Shown piece by piece: positions 9,198 through 17,951 of a DNA stretch of 47,414 nucleotides (within the stretch, counting starts at the first letter, position 1; each line of letters begins with the position of its first letter). The notes under the pieces were generated by a model, which saw only the letters and a list, made by a program, of their open reading frames with translations, searched no databases and was not told the DNA's origin. A program made the position numbers and the translations under genes. The stretch is from contig CAWHPS010000009.1 in assembly GCA_963831235.1 (NCBI GenBank), positions 1-47,414 on the forward strand, given 5' to 3'. Source of the DNA: CAWHPS01 sp963831235 (GTDB taxonomy: Bacteria > Fibrobacterota > OXYB2-FULL-49-7 > JAEUSG01).

Positions 9198-9494
9198 TCA
9201 TTTTGAGAATACCAGCTTTTGCGTAATGACTTTATTTCCCGCCACAAGCTTGCACATATAGACGCCAGCGGCGGCCTTTTCCCCGTTCTGCACTACACCG
9301 TCCCAGGTGAATCCTTGCGTCAATGCTTCAATGAAGCCGTCAGCAAGGACCCTGACGCATTTTCCGTCCAACGAGTAAACCGCAAGCCGGACATGGCTTT
9401 TCTGCGGGACAGACATGATTATACGGCAATTCTGGGTGAACGATGTCACCACCGGAGCTAATTGGACCCACCCAACCACGGAAATCGGATCCAT
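9198..9494 (-). pseudogene. Orphan C-terminal sorting (type IX/FlgD-like) domain fragment
   Basis: The 98-aa frame matches only the end of a secreted protein. It reads SVPQKSHVRLAVYSLDGKCV, then GFTWDGVVQNGEKAAAGVYM and CKLVAGNKVITQKLVFSK, a beta-sandwich sorting/FlgD-like domain of the kind seen at the end of the glycosidase gene at 4884-8116. There is no signal peptide, no enzyme domain and no ribosome site before the first ATG (9494), so the main part of the gene has been lost. It is probably the 3' relic of a second secreted hydrolase once paired with this locus. Confidence 0.55.
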
Positions 9495-9636
9495 TTTACC
9501 GCTGTTTTTGTATTAGACAATTCACTTTATAAAAGACCCACCAATAAAAGATTATTTCTATATTTCAATTATCATTTGTTACAGGAAGTTCTAAAATTAG
9601 ATTTCTTTTCCATATAATTATTGGAAAGGATAAATT

Positions 9637-9699
9637 TTGGAGAAGAAATGCAAATGCTGTGGCAAGGTTTTTAGTCCCAGATGGAACAAAAATACGATA
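9637..9699 (+). pseudogene. N-terminal fragment of a small zinc-binding (CxCC) protein
   Basis: A TTG start at 9637 with GGAAAGGA upstream gives MEKKCKCCGKVFSPRWNKN, the beginning of a small zinc-ribbon protein often found near mobile elements, in which more cysteines normally follow. After ~9699 the frame runs into sequence antisense to the ORF6N gene and no longer resembles that family. I read it as a gene cut by the ORF6N insertion or by a deletion. Confidence 0.35.
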
Positions 9700-9705
9700 G
9701 CCACT

Positions 9706-10092
9706 TCAAGATTGTTTTTGATGCGCCTGTCTGCGCATCGCTACAAACGCCCGCATGATGTTAATATTGATCTCGATGGCAATATCGCTATGAAGGATCC
9801 CAGAAAGCATCGCAACCCCTTGTTCTGTAAAGACGCAGGGCAAGTATCTACGTCCCCCGTAACTTGAGGTCGCAAATTGCGACCTCAAGTGGTCGGCTTC
9901 GTTTTTCGTAAGCTGGAACATGAAATCCCCTGGGAACCGTTTGATGTTGCGCTTTACGGCTTCGTTCAGCCGTTTAGTATCAACTTTATAGAGCGTTGCG
10001 AGGTCACTGTCAAACATCACGGATTTTCCCCGTATCTGGTAAATCATGGTCTGTATTTTTAAGGCTGGTGCTACATTTCCATTAATACTCAC
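9706..10092 (-). CDS. ORF6N domain protein, short C-terminus
   Basis: This 128-aa protein starts at a GTG (10092) behind AGGAGGAGAGG. The start overlaps the stop of a comM remnant as GTGA. Residues ~12-110 form an ORF6N domain: IRGKSVMFDSDLATLYKVDT, then KRNIKRFPGDFMFQLTKNEA, then GGRRYLPCVFTEQGVAMLSG and INIMRAFVAMRR. ORF6N domains are DNA-binding modules of phage and mobile-element proteins, usually followed by a longer C-terminal part. Here the chain stops ten residues later, so it is either a short variant or truncated. It lies between fragments of two other genes, so mobility of this segment is likely. The biological role of chromosomal ORF6N proteins is unclear. Confidence 0.75.
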   Translation of the reverse strand: MSINGNVAPALKIQTMIYQIRGKSVMFDSDLATLYKVDTKRLNEAVKRNIKRFPGDFMFQLTKNEADHLRSQFATSSYGGRRYLPCVFTEQGVAMLSGILHSDIAIEININIMRAFVAMRRQAHQKQS

Positions 10093-10226
10093 CCTCTCCT
10101 CCTGTCCAAACTCCTATACTGTATCGCCTCGTACAAGGAGGGATGGTTACGGGATGTGTCAATTTCGATTTCGACAATATAGGCGTCAAAACCCAATACA
10201 GTGGATGACTTAAGCTGGGCCAGCAT
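10089..10226 (-). pseudogene. comM: comM/yifB (Mg-chelatase-like ATPase) N-terminal remnant
   Basis: An ATG at 10226 behind AAGGAGTTGCAAT opens a 45-residue frame beginning MLAQLKSSTVLGFDAYIVEI and continuing EIDTSRNHPSL. This matches the conserved start of ComM/YifB proteins (MLAKV-S-TVLG-DAY-VEVEVD form), AAA+ helicases used in natural transformation and normally ~500 aa. After PSL the sequence diverges and stops at 10089. Only the 5' end of the gene with its ribosome site survives. The ORF6N start codon overlaps the stop, so ORF6N may now be translated from the old comM promoter. Confidence 0.6.
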
Positions 10227-10611
10227 ATTGCAACTCCTTGTTAAAACATAAAATCAAAATTATATATATTGCAGTAATAATATAACAGGAAAGTGTGACA
10301 AAATATGTCGCAATACAAAAATATGCAGCTGATTATATAAAGGTTTACGCGATTGCCGCAGGAATTTCGTTCGCCTCGGTTACTAACGAGGATTAGGTAA
10401 ACCGTTATGTAATGTAGATTGTCGTCGACCTTAATTATAATTGTTGTAGACCAGGCTTTATCAATATTGAGATAGTAAGTATGGAAATACCAGTTAAATC
10501 AGGAAAAAAAATGAGTTTTGCAATTGGCTCTTGTGCAATCAATTTACGTTTTACTATTTTGCATTTAATCTAAGTTAACAAAATTAATGAAAATTATTTA
10601 AGGAGGGGTTT
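10227..10611. other. AT-rich intergenic gap with a stem-bounded element
   Basis: No protein-like frame is seen here. At 10342-10403 a 7-bp outer stem (GGTTTAC/GTAAACC) encloses ~48 nt with an inner stem (CCTCG/CGAGG, 10373-10391). This could be a small structured RNA, an element end or a chance fold. The right part should contain the promoter of the lipoprotein gene, but I could not pick a convincing -35/-10 pair. Confidence 0.35.
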
Positions 10612-11460
10612 GTGAGGAAATTATTTGTTTTAGTGTGTCTTGTTGGTTTGTTCTCATTATTGCATTTTGGTTGCGGTAATTCTCCTACCAAGGAAACAAC
10701 AAAAGATACTGAAGGGCCGATATTCCGCCTTGATTCCATGTTTGCCGGTGGACATGTTTTGCACAATGGGGATTCAATTATAACAGATTCAGTGTATTTA
10801 AAAGGTCATATAAATGATCCCAGTGGTGTAGATGTTATAACTGCCACTGTCGGTGGTATAAGAAGCATGAATGTTTCTTTTAATGATTCAACCTGGAATG
10901 CGAAAGTTTATGTACGATCTGGTTTAAGCTCAATAAATTTTGAAGCAACGGACAATGAGAATAATAAATCATCCTTATCAGCAACCCTTTATTATAAGAC
11001 TGATTATTTCCCTGTTAATGATTCAAGTTATTGGAAATTCAGTGGAAGCGTATCAGCAGATACGGTTTCAGTCAAGACGGATTCAACTGTTATTGGGTTT
11101 TCACGAAAATCATATGGAATGAATTTTTCCAATGGGATAGTTGGCTCCACCAAATTATGGGTTTACCCAAAGAACAATGCTTGTCTTGTTGACACTGCTT
11201 TGGAATCGGTAATTGATTCTAAAGACACCTTGTTCATAAAAGAATATTCACCTGCTTCTATTGGCTACAGTGGAAAAACGATTCGGTTTATAGGTGATTC
11301 AACCATATCAAATATAACATATAGGAATTGTGCAAACGTCAGGCTTAAAGCAGGGACCTCCATCAGTGGTATTACAGGCTTTGTGCTTGTTCCATATAAA
11401 GGCATTGTGGGTGTGGAAGCAAATGCAAAAGGATACCCATTATCAGCATATAGAAATTAA
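10612..11460 (+). CDS. Putative lipoprotein with Ig-like domain
   Basis: The 282-aa protein starts at GTG behind AAGGAGGGG. A hydrophobic signal (LFVLVCLVGLFSLLHFGCGN) ends in a lipobox-like LHFGC, so lipidation at Cys ~21 is likely. Residues ~35-115 look like an Ig/cadherin-type beta-sandwich (SITDSVYLKGHINDPSGVDV to FEATDNENNKSSLSATLYY). The remainder (~125-282) is beta-rich without a recognised fold. It lies upstream of dsbD on the same strand, with 108 bp between them, and need not be in the same operon. Function unknown; probably anchored in the envelope. Confidence 0.65.
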   Translation: MRKLFVLVCLVGLFSLLHFGCGNSPTKETTKDTEGPIFRLDSMFAGGHVLHNGDSIITDSVYLKGHINDPSGVDVITATVGGIRSMNVSFNDSTWNAKVYVRSGLSSINFEATDNENNKSSLSATLYYKTDYFPVNDSSYWKFSGSVSADTVSVKTDSTVIGFSRKSYGMNFSNGIVGSTKLWVYPKNNACLVDTALESVIDSKDTLFIKEYSPASIGYSGKTIRFIGDSTISNITYRNCANVRLKAGTSISGITGFVLVPYKGIVGVEANAKGYPLSAYRN

Positions 11461-11568
11461 CGGATAATTACAATTGATTTCTATTTGAAGATTGCATTGT
11501 AGCTTGTTTTTATAATTTTTAATCAGATACTTACCAGGATTATACAATAATTTTATATATTTTTACCT

Positions 11569-13257
11569 GTGAAAAACGTCTTTTTAATTCTTGCATTATT
11601 ATTCTCGGTCAATTGCTTTGGTCTTCAGGACATATTAACTTTTTCCAATTCAATTGTAGACACAAAAAACCTGAAATCAGGCGACACTGTTTTAATCAAC
11701 TTTAATATAGCCATCTCTGAGGAATGGCATGTATGGGGAAACAATCTTAAAGATAAGGAGCTTATCCCAACATCGCTTGAAATTCAAAATTCTGTGAATG
11801 TGGAAGTTTTGGATGTTGTGTATCCTGTTGGAACCAATACGTCTATATTGGGAATTGAGGAATTTGTTCTTGATGGGAAAGAAAAAATCCAGGTAAAGCT
11901 CAAGATAACCGGGGAAGGTCGCTTTTCTTTTGACGCAATATTGAAATACCAGGGTTGTAACGATAAACTATGTCTCCCGCCAAAAGAAAAAAAAGTTACA
12001 GTATCTCTTGAAACATTGAGTGGTACGGGTTCCAGCATAACAGACAGGCTTGGAAAATATGGGATTTTTGCTGCAATATTCTTTCTTTTTATTGCAGGGC
12101 TTGGTTTGAACCTGACACCTTGTGTTTATCCAATAATCCCCATTACATTAAGCTTTTTTGCAGGCCAATCAGAAGGGACACGTATCAGATCCGCCCTTCT
12201 TGCTGGTTTGTACGTTCTTGGAATTGCCGCAACATATTCGGCTGCAGGCACAGCAGCCGCACTTTCGGGCCAGATATTGGGTTCTTTGCTTCAAAATCCC
12301 ATTGTCGTATGGTTTATTGTGTGCGTATTCATCCTATTGTCACTATCCATGTTCGGCCTTTATGAAATATCCCCGCCTTCGTTCCTTATGCAGCAGGGCA
12401 TGGGCAGGAAGGGATATCTTGGATCATTTGCAATGGGCCTTATTGTTGGTGTTGTGGCTGCGCCTTGTGTTGGCCCTGTTACGGCCGGCCTATTGATTTT
12501 TGTTGCTGAGAAAAAAGATCCCTTGCTTGGGTTCCTCTATTTCTTTGCCCTTTCAATTGGCTTGGGTGCGCCTTATTTTTTCCTCGGATTATTTTCCGGA
12601 TCAATTAAAAAACTTCCAGGATCAGGGGGCTGGATGGTATGGGTCAGGAAGTTTTTCGGTTTTGCTCTTATAATCATGGCAATCTATTACGCCAAACCCC
12701 TGCTTCCGGCAATGTTAAGCCAATGGCTTCTTTTTATCTCCATGATTACTGCTGCAATTTATCTTGGGTTTATGGAGAAATCAGTTGGTTCACGTTTCCA
12801 TAAGTTCCTGGTTTTTCAAAGATTGTTTGCTGTTATTTTATTATTGTTCATGTTTTTTTATTTCAAAGGAATCCCATCCTTCAAAACAACTGATGTGTCC
12901 GTCAGCCATCATGCAAAAATAACTCAATTACAATATTCTGCATTGCTGAAAGAAGGCAAGCCTTTTATCCTCGATTTCAGAGCGGAATGGTGTGCTCCAT
13001 GCCGTGAATTTGAAAGGGTCGTCCTCTCTGATACATCGGTTCAGGCCATTCTTGAATTGGTTAAACTTTATACAGTTGATGTTACCAATGAAAATGATGC
13101 TGATGCAAATGAAATGCTACGGATGCTTCACATTGTGGGTGTGCCAACAATTATATTCTATGGTATAAACGGTACTGAAGATTTTCGTCAAACAGGATTC
13201 ATGGAAAAAATGGAATTTATTGAACATGTAAAACGTATCAAAGGAGAAGGTCAATGA
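11569..13257 (+). CDS. dsbD: Thiol:disulfide interchange protein DsbD
   Basis: This 562-aa three-domain protein starts at a GTG with a signal peptide. Residues ~20-150 form the periplasmic DsbD-alpha domain, with the cysteine pair C130/C135 (YQGCNDKLCLP). Residues ~165-430 are the CcdA-like membrane domain of about eight helices, with the conserved membrane cysteines in TPCVYPIIP (C185) and AAPCVGPVT (C300). Residues ~445-562 form the C-terminal thioredoxin domain with active site WCAPC (C475/C478). It carries electrons from cytoplasmic thioredoxin to periplasmic disulfide reductases. Its stop overlaps the moxR start by 4 bp (ATGA), so they are co-translated. DsbD next to MoxR/DUF58 genes suggests envelope redox or stress functions. 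Confidence 0.93.
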   Translation: MKNVFLILALLFSVNCFGLQDILTFSNSIVDTKNLKSGDTVLINFNIAISEEWHVWGNNLKDKELIPTSLEIQNSVNVEVLDVVYPVGTNTSILGIEEFVLDGKEKIQVKLKITGEGRFSFDAILKYQGCNDKLCLPPKEKKVTVSLETLSGTGSSITDRLGKYGIFAAIFFLFIAGLGLNLTPCVYPIIPITLSFFAGQSEGTRIRSALLAGLYVLGIAATYSAAGTAAALSGQILGSLLQNPIVVWFIVCVFILLSLSMFGLYEISPPSFLMQQGMGRKGYLGSFAMGLIVGVVAAPCVGPVTAGLLIFVAEKKDPLLGFLYFFALSIGLGAPYFFLGLFSGSIKKLPGSGGWMVWVRKFFGFALIIMAIYYAKPLLPAMLSQWLLFISMITAAIYLGFMEKSVGSRFHKFLVFQRLFAVILLLFMFFYFKGIPSFKTTDVSVSHHAKITQLQYSALLKEGKPFILDFRAEWCAPCREFERVVLSDTSVQAILELVKLYTVDVTNENDADANEMLRMLHIVGVPTIIFYGINGTEDFRQTGFMEKMEFIEHVKRIKGEGQ

Positions 13258-14243
13258 ATAAGAACATCATGGAGATCAATGAGCTCATCAAGGAGCAGAG
13301 CGCGTTTGTGGAACTTATTGTAAACGAGGTGGGAAAGGTCATTGTGGGGCAGCGCTACATGATCGAAAGGCTTTTAATCGGCATTCTTACAAAAGGGCAT
13401 GTATTGCTTGAAGGCGTGCCGGGCCTTGCAAAGACAACAGCGGTAAACACACTTGCCAAGATCATTGATACCGGATTCAAGCGAATCCAATTTACCCCGG
13501 ATCTGCTTCCTGCGGACCTTATCGGCACCATGATATACAGCCAGAAAGACGGCAACTTTTATCCCAAGAAGGGGCCTATTTTCTCTAACATAATTTTAGC
13601 TGATGAAATAAACCGTGCGCCTTCAAAGGTGCAAAGCGCGCTTCTTGAAGTAATGCAGGAGCGGCAAGTCACAATCGGGGACACAACTTTTATAGTGGAC
13701 GAACCCTTTCTTGTACTTGCAACTCAGAACCCGATTGAGCAAGAGGGAACATATCCGCTTCCAGAGGCGCAGGTTGACAGGTTTATGCTTAAATTAATCA
13801 TCACTTATCCTACTAAAGAAGAAGAACGCCTGATAGTGGATCGTATGTCGGTCCAGTCTGATTTAAAGGTAAACAAGGTCGTGACACCTGCGGACATTCT
13901 AAATTCCAGGAAAATGGTTGAGAGCGTATATATTGACGAAAAGATTAAGGATTATATCGTGAGCATTGTTCTTGCAACGCGAAATCCTGCTGAGGCAGGC
14001 ATTAAAGAACTTCAGGGGCTTATTTCTTATGGCGCTTCACCTCGCGCGTCAATTTACCTGACACAGGCAGCCAAGGCGCATGCTTTCATAAAACACAGGG
14101 GTTATGTGACACCTGAAGATGTCAAGTCCGTAGGGTTCGATATTCTTCGTCATAGGATTATACTTACTTATGAAGCAGAAGCAGAAGAGATGAATACGGA
14201 TCAAGTCATAAAAAAAGTGCTTGATACTGTTGAAGTACCGTAA
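13254..14243 (+). CDS. moxR: MoxR family AAA+ ATPase
   Basis: The 329-aa protein has a Walker A variant GVPGLAKT at residues 54-61, Walker B IILADE at 113-118 followed by INRAPSKVQSALLEVMQE, sensor 1 in VLATQNPIEQEGTYPLPEAQ and the VDRF arginine region. A C-terminal lid domain contains GASPRASIYLTQAAKA. MoxR ATPases act as chaperones that load or activate partner proteins, often VWA-domain or DUF58 proteins encoded beside them. Here the DUF58 gene is two genes downstream. It is coupled to dsbD by a 4-bp overlap. Confidence 0.93.
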   Translation: MNKNIMEINELIKEQSAFVELIVNEVGKVIVGQRYMIERLLIGILTKGHVLLEGVPGLAKTTAVNTLAKIIDTGFKRIQFTPDLLPADLIGTMIYSQKDGNFYPKKGPIFSNIILADEINRAPSKVQSALLEVMQERQVTIGDTTFIVDEPFLVLATQNPIEQEGTYPLPEAQVDRFMLKLIITYPTKEEERLIVDRMSVQSDLKVNKVVTPADILNSRKMVESVYIDEKIKDYIVSIVLATRNPAEAGIKELQGLISYGASPRASIYLTQAAKAHAFIKHRGYVTPEDVKSVGFDILRHRIILTYEAEAEEMNTDQVIKKVLDTVEVP

Positions 14244-14286
14244 GGATTTAATTATTCATATCTGATTTATTAAAGGCTGTTCATAT

Positions 14287-15219
14287 ATGATGGAAAAAAA
14301 TCTTCTGTCACTATTAGCGATCTTATTCTGCATTACATTTGTTCAGGCAAAAAAAGTGCTGGTTTTTGACGAGAAGCAGGGTATAATATGGGTGGATGAA
14401 AATAAAAAGACGGAATCAAAGAAGTTTGAGGTGCCGGAATTTAAAAAGAAAAAAGTTGTCATCGAGGAAACATCAGTTCAGGTACGTAAACATGTCAAGA
14501 CCAAGGCAATGACCGCGGAAGACTACCGCGAAGCCGGCATTAAGTTTTATTCAAATAGCGATTATATTGAGGCGCTCAAGTATTTCAACAAAGGCTGGGA
14601 ACTAAAAACGGATCCTGTTGATTATTTCTGGATAGGTGCCTGTTACAGAAAGATGGATAAATCTGACGATATGGGACGCGTCTTCAATGAGATTATGGAC
14701 AAATATCCCAAATCCGATGTTGCTGATGATGCGCTTTTTTATCTTGCGGTCAATGCCCAGAAAAACAACGAATATCAGGTTGCCTACGATCGCTATAAGG
14801 AGGTTGTTGAGTTCTATCCTGAAGGAGTGTCTGTGATTGGCAAGTTCAGCTTTCGTGAAGAGGCTAAGAAGCAGCTTCGGGGCATGAAAATAGACATTAT
14901 AAGCAGACTTAAACTTTTAGGTTATTCGGACAACAATGCTCCTGAACTCCTAAAGGCATTCCAGACGGAGCATGATATTGAACCAACCGGCATGCCTGAT
15001 AAAAAAACCGTGGAACTTTTAATTCAGATGTCTGATGATCGTGAAAATAAAATCCAGAATAAGGTCGACTTGAACGAATCTCAAAATGTCAATCGTGTGG
15101 TCTATTATGGTTTCCTTGATTTTCTTCTTTTGTTCAATATCATCTGGGGGATACGCAACTTAAAGGCTGCAAGAGAGGAGAAAGACCGTCTTCAACTCAT
15201 GATGCGTGAAATTAAATGA
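14287..15219 (+). CDS. TPR protein with peptidoglycan-binding-like region and C-terminal membrane helix
   Basis: This 310-aa protein has an N-terminal signal or anchor (LLSLLAILFCITFVQA). A lysine-rich linker follows, then two to three TPR-like repeats at ~80-190 (YREAGIKFYSNSDYIEALKY, then FFNEIMDKYPKS-type helices and YDRYKEVVEFYPEG). Residues ~200-245 look like a peptidoglycan-binding fold (LKLLGYSDNNAPELLKAFQT, then PTGMPDKKTVELL). Near the C-terminus is a transmembrane helix (YGFLDFLLLFNIIWGI). MoxR/DUF58 loci often contain TPR proteins (BatE-like), and this may fill that place, tied to the cell wall. The gene overlaps the DUF58 gene by 4 bp. The start could be either of two adjacent ATGs. 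Confidence 0.7.
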   Translation: MMEKNLLSLLAILFCITFVQAKKVLVFDEKQGIIWVDENKKTESKKFEVPEFKKKKVVIEETSVQVRKHVKTKAMTAEDYREAGIKFYSNSDYIEALKYFNKGWELKTDPVDYFWIGACYRKMDKSDDMGRVFNEIMDKYPKSDVADDALFYLAVNAQKNNEYQVAYDRYKEVVEFYPEGVSVIGKFSFREEAKKQLRGMKIDIISRLKLLGYSDNNAPELLKAFQTEHDIEPTGMPDKKTVELLIQMSDDRENKIQNKVDLNESQNVNRVVYYGFLDFLLLFNIIWGIRNLKAAREEKDRLQLMMREIK

Positions 15220-16094
15220 TACCAGCAGAAATACTCAAGAAAGTAAGACAGATAGAATTCAGGACACGCCGCATTGTAAATGATGTGCTTTCTGGTGAAT
15301 ATCAGAGCGCTTTCAAAGGGCGCGGCATGGAATTCTCGGAAGTACGTGAATATGTCCCTGGCGATGAAATCCGCACAATAGACTGGAATGTAACGGCCAG
15401 ATACGGCAAACCTTTTGTAAAGATTTACAAGGAAGAACGCGAACTTACCGTCATGTTTCTGGTGGATGCAAGCGGGAGCGGTGATTTTGGGACCGTGAAC
15501 CGGATGAAAGGTGAGATAGGGGTTGAGCTTTGCGCTGGTCTTGCATTTTCAGCAATCAAGAACAACGATAAAGTGGGTCTTATAATCTTCACATCCAAGA
15601 TAGAAAAATTCATCCCTCCAAAAAAAGGCAAGAACCATGTGCTTCGGGTCATAAGAGAGCTCCTTTATTTTAAACCAGAGGAAAAAGGTACTGATATAGC
15701 CGGTGCAGTGTCATACTTAAGTCAGGTAATAAAGAAAAAAGCGGTTGTGTTTATGGTCTCAGATTTCTTTGATTCAAAGGACTACAAGCGGGCGCTTAAA
15801 GTCGCTGGCCGTAAACACGATTGCATTGCAGTCACATTGTCGGACCCAAGAGAAAGCACAATTCCTTCAATTGGTCTTATTGAACTTGAGGACGCTGAAA
15901 CCGGTCGGGAAATGCTTGTTGATTCCTCTGATCCTCATTTTCAGTCGGTGTTCAAGGCGAGGGTCGATAAAATGAAGGAAGAGCGGCGCCTTGCTTTTCG
16001 CAAATCTGATATTGACAGGATCGACATATCAACGGACAAGGATTATGTTGAGCCAGTTGTGGCGTTCTTTCGAAAGCGCGAAAAGCTTAAATAA
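15216..16094 (+). CDS. DUF58 domain protein with VWA-like fold
   Basis: The 292-aa protein has the DUF58 signature GMEFSEVREYVPGDEIRTID followed by WNVTARYGKP. A VWA-type stretch with the MIDAS-like DASGS motif (residues 84-88) comes next. The C-terminal half keeps the VWA sheet pattern (VVFMVSDFFDSKDYKRALKV). DUF58 proteins are standard partners of MoxR ATPases in Bat and related loci affecting envelope integrity. The true Bat VWA membrane proteins (BatA/BatB) and BatD are not in this window. The start overlaps the TPR gene (ATGA), and the next gene begins 1 bp after the stop. Confidence 0.9.
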   Translation: MIPAEILKKVRQIEFRTRRIVNDVLSGEYQSAFKGRGMEFSEVREYVPGDEIRTIDWNVTARYGKPFVKIYKEERELTVMFLVDASGSGDFGTVNRMKGEIGVELCAGLAFSAIKNNDKVGLIIFTSKIEKFIPPKKGKNHVLRVIRELLYFKPEEKGTDIAGAVSYLSQVIKKKAVVFMVSDFFDSKDYKRALKVAGRKHDCIAVTLSDPRESTIPSIGLIELEDAETGREMLVDSSDPHFQSVFKARVDKMKEERRLAFRKSDIDRIDISTDKDYVEPVVAFFRKREKLK

Positions 16095-16095
16095 T

Positions 16096-16632
16096 ATGGA
16101 GTTTCGTTTTAACGTCCGCACATTTGATTCCCCGTTATCTCCCGAAGAATACGAAAATCTCCCTAAGACGCCTGTCACCATAATTCTTGATAATCTTCGG
16201 TCCGCATTCAATGTGGGATCAATTTACCGGACATCAGATGCTGCACGCCTTGAAAAGATTATACCTTGCGGATATACCGCCCACCCTCCGCACCTGAAAC
16301 TGGAAAAGACTTCGCTTGGAACCGAGCGTTTTGTGAAAAGCGAATATGTAAAAGACCCTGTTGATGCTGTACTCAAAATTAAATCATCCGGTATACCTGT
16401 AATCGCCCTTGAAACAGCTGAAAATGCCAGGATTTATACGGACTTTTCTTTTCCAAAACCGGTTTGCTTGGTTTTGGGAAACGAAGCGCTTGGCATTTCA
16501 CGTGAGGTTCTAAACAATGTGGATGATGTTGTCCAGATACCGCTTTTTGGATTTAAAAACAGTCTTAATGTAGCAAGCGCTTTTGCGGTTGTTGTCTATG
16601 AAATATTAAGGCAATGGAACGTAAAAACGTAA
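16096..16632 (+). CDS. TrmH/SpoU family RNA 2'-O-methyltransferase
   Basis: This 178-aa protein carries the three SPOUT motifs: NLRSAFNVGSIYRTSDA (motif 1), CLVLGNEALGIS (motif 2) and IPLFGFKNSLNVASAFAVVV (motif 3). The asparagine and arginine of motif 1 and the NVASA loop bind SAM in the trefoil knot. The length suits a TrmH/TrmL-type tRNA or rRNA ribose methyltransferase; the exact target cannot be told. The start at 16096 is chosen because it follows the DUF58 stop by 1 bp; the open frame upstream to 15991 lies inside that gene. It is probably a passenger at the end of the operon. Confidence 0.88.
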   Translation: MEFRFNVRTFDSPLSPEEYENLPKTPVTIILDNLRSAFNVGSIYRTSDAARLEKIIPCGYTAHPPHLKLEKTSLGTERFVKSEYVKDPVDAVLKIKSSGIPVIALETAENARIYTDFSFPKPVCLVLGNEALGISREVLNNVDDVVQIPLFGFKNSLNVASAFAVVVYEILRQWNVKT

Positions 16633-16649
16633 ATCAGACCGTTTGAGTA

Positions 16650-17951
16650 CTAATCCCTTTTATCCAAAGGCACAAATTCCCGTTTTTCAGGCCCTACATA
16701 TATCTGGCGCGGCCTCCATATTTTCTGATCTTTGCCCAGCACTGCTTCCCTCCAATGGGATATCCAGCCAGGGAGGCGGCCAATTGCAAACATAACTGTA
16801 AGCATATTGGTAGGTATGCCCATTGCCCGATAAATTATGCCTGAATAGAAGTCAACATTGGGATATAACTTACGTTCAATAAAATAGCTGTCCTTAAGCG
16901 CGGTTTCTTCCAGTTCTTTTGCAATATCAAGAAGAGGATCCGTGATCTTAAGGGCTGATAGCACTTCGTCACAAGCTTTTTTAATAATTTTGCATCGAGG
17001 ATCGAAGTTACGGTAAACCGCATGTCCGAAACCCATTAATTTGAATTTGTCGTTTTTATCCTTGGCCTTGTCAATATACTTTTTTATATTGCGTCCGTCA
17101 TTTATTATTGTTGTAAGCATTTCAATTACCGCCTGGTTCGCACCCCCATGTAGTGGACCCCAGAGTGCCGAAACCCCTGATGATATTGAAGCGAACAGAT
17201 TGGCCCCTGAGCTTGCCACCATCCTTACCGTTGATGTGGAACAATTCTGTTCATGGTCAGCATGAAGTATTAAAAGCTTGTTTAGCGCTCCCACGAGTTC
17301 CGGTTTTAATTCATAAGGCTTGACAGGTGAATTAAACATCATGTTAAGGAAGTTTGCACAGTAGGGCAGATCAAAACGAGGATAAACAACAGGCTCACCT
17401 CGTGATTTCTTGTAAGAAAAAGCGGCAATGGTGCGGACTTTTGAAATAAGCCTTGCTGCTGTTACGTCAAAGTTAGGATCACCATCCATTATTTGCGGGT
17501 AAAAGCTGGACAGGGATGTGACCATGGAAGAAAGTATGGCCATTGGGTGAGAATTCGGCGGGAGTCCGTTAAAGAAATGCTGCATGTCTTCGTGAATCAT
17601 GGAATGCTCATTAAGGTAATTGCTCCACATATTCAGTTCGTTTTTAGTTGGCAGCTTGCCGTGGACAAGCAGGTATGCGACTTCAACAAAGCTGCAATTG
17701 GTTGCGATGTCATCGATTTCATAACCGCGGTAACGAAGAATGCCTTTTTCTCCATCAATGAATGTAATGTCGCTCATGCAGGAACCTGTGTTGGCAAAAC
17801 CGCTATCGTACATCAGGATCCCGGCTTCTTTGCGAAGAGATCGAATGTCAATTGCTGTCTCGCCCTGGGTTGGTGTGATAACAGGAAGTTCAAAGGTCTT
17901 GCCCCTGAATGTAAGCTTTACTTTTTCGTTTGTCGCTTCTTGTAATGGCAT
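16650..17951 (-). CDS. gltA: Citrate synthase
   Basis: The 433-aa protein has GGGAGG before its ATG. It has the length and N-terminal beta-domain of type II citrate synthases. Catalytic motifs are present: HADHEQN (residue ~230), the active-site His in PLHGGANQA (~268), the second His in GFGHAVYRNFDPR (~308) and the catalytic Asp in YPNVDFYSG (~365). RLPGWISHWREA near the C-terminus completes the family pattern. It condenses oxaloacetate and acetyl-CoA in the TCA cycle. It is monocistronic here and converges with the TrmH gene over a 17-bp gap. The 346 bp upstream are shared with the oppositely transcribed flagellin gene. Confidence 0.97.
   Translation of the reverse strand: MPLQEATNEKVKLTFRGKTFELPVITPTQGETAIDIRSLRKEAGILMYDSGFANTGSCMSDITFIDGEKGILRYRGYEIDDIATNCSFVEVAYLLVHGKLPTKNELNMWSNYLNEHSMIHEDMQHFFNGLPPNSHPMAILSSMVTSLSSFYPQIMDGDPNFDVTAARLISKVRTIAAFSYKKSRGEPVVYPRFDLPYCANFLNMMFNSPVKPYELKPELVGALNKLLILHADHEQNCSTSTVRMVASSGANLFASISSGVSALWGPLHGGANQAVIEMLTTIINDGRNIKKYIDKAKDKNDKFKLMGFGHAVYRNFDPRCKIIKKACDEVLSALKITDPLLDIAKELEETALKDSYFIERKLYPNVDFYSGIIYRAMGIPTNMLTVMFAIGRLPGWISHWREAVLGKDQKIWRPRQIYVGPEKREFVPLDKRD

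Noticed and set aside
10342..10403. Integron attC site
   Set aside because: There is an inverted-repeat outline, but no proper core-site pair and no cassette structure or integrase nearby.
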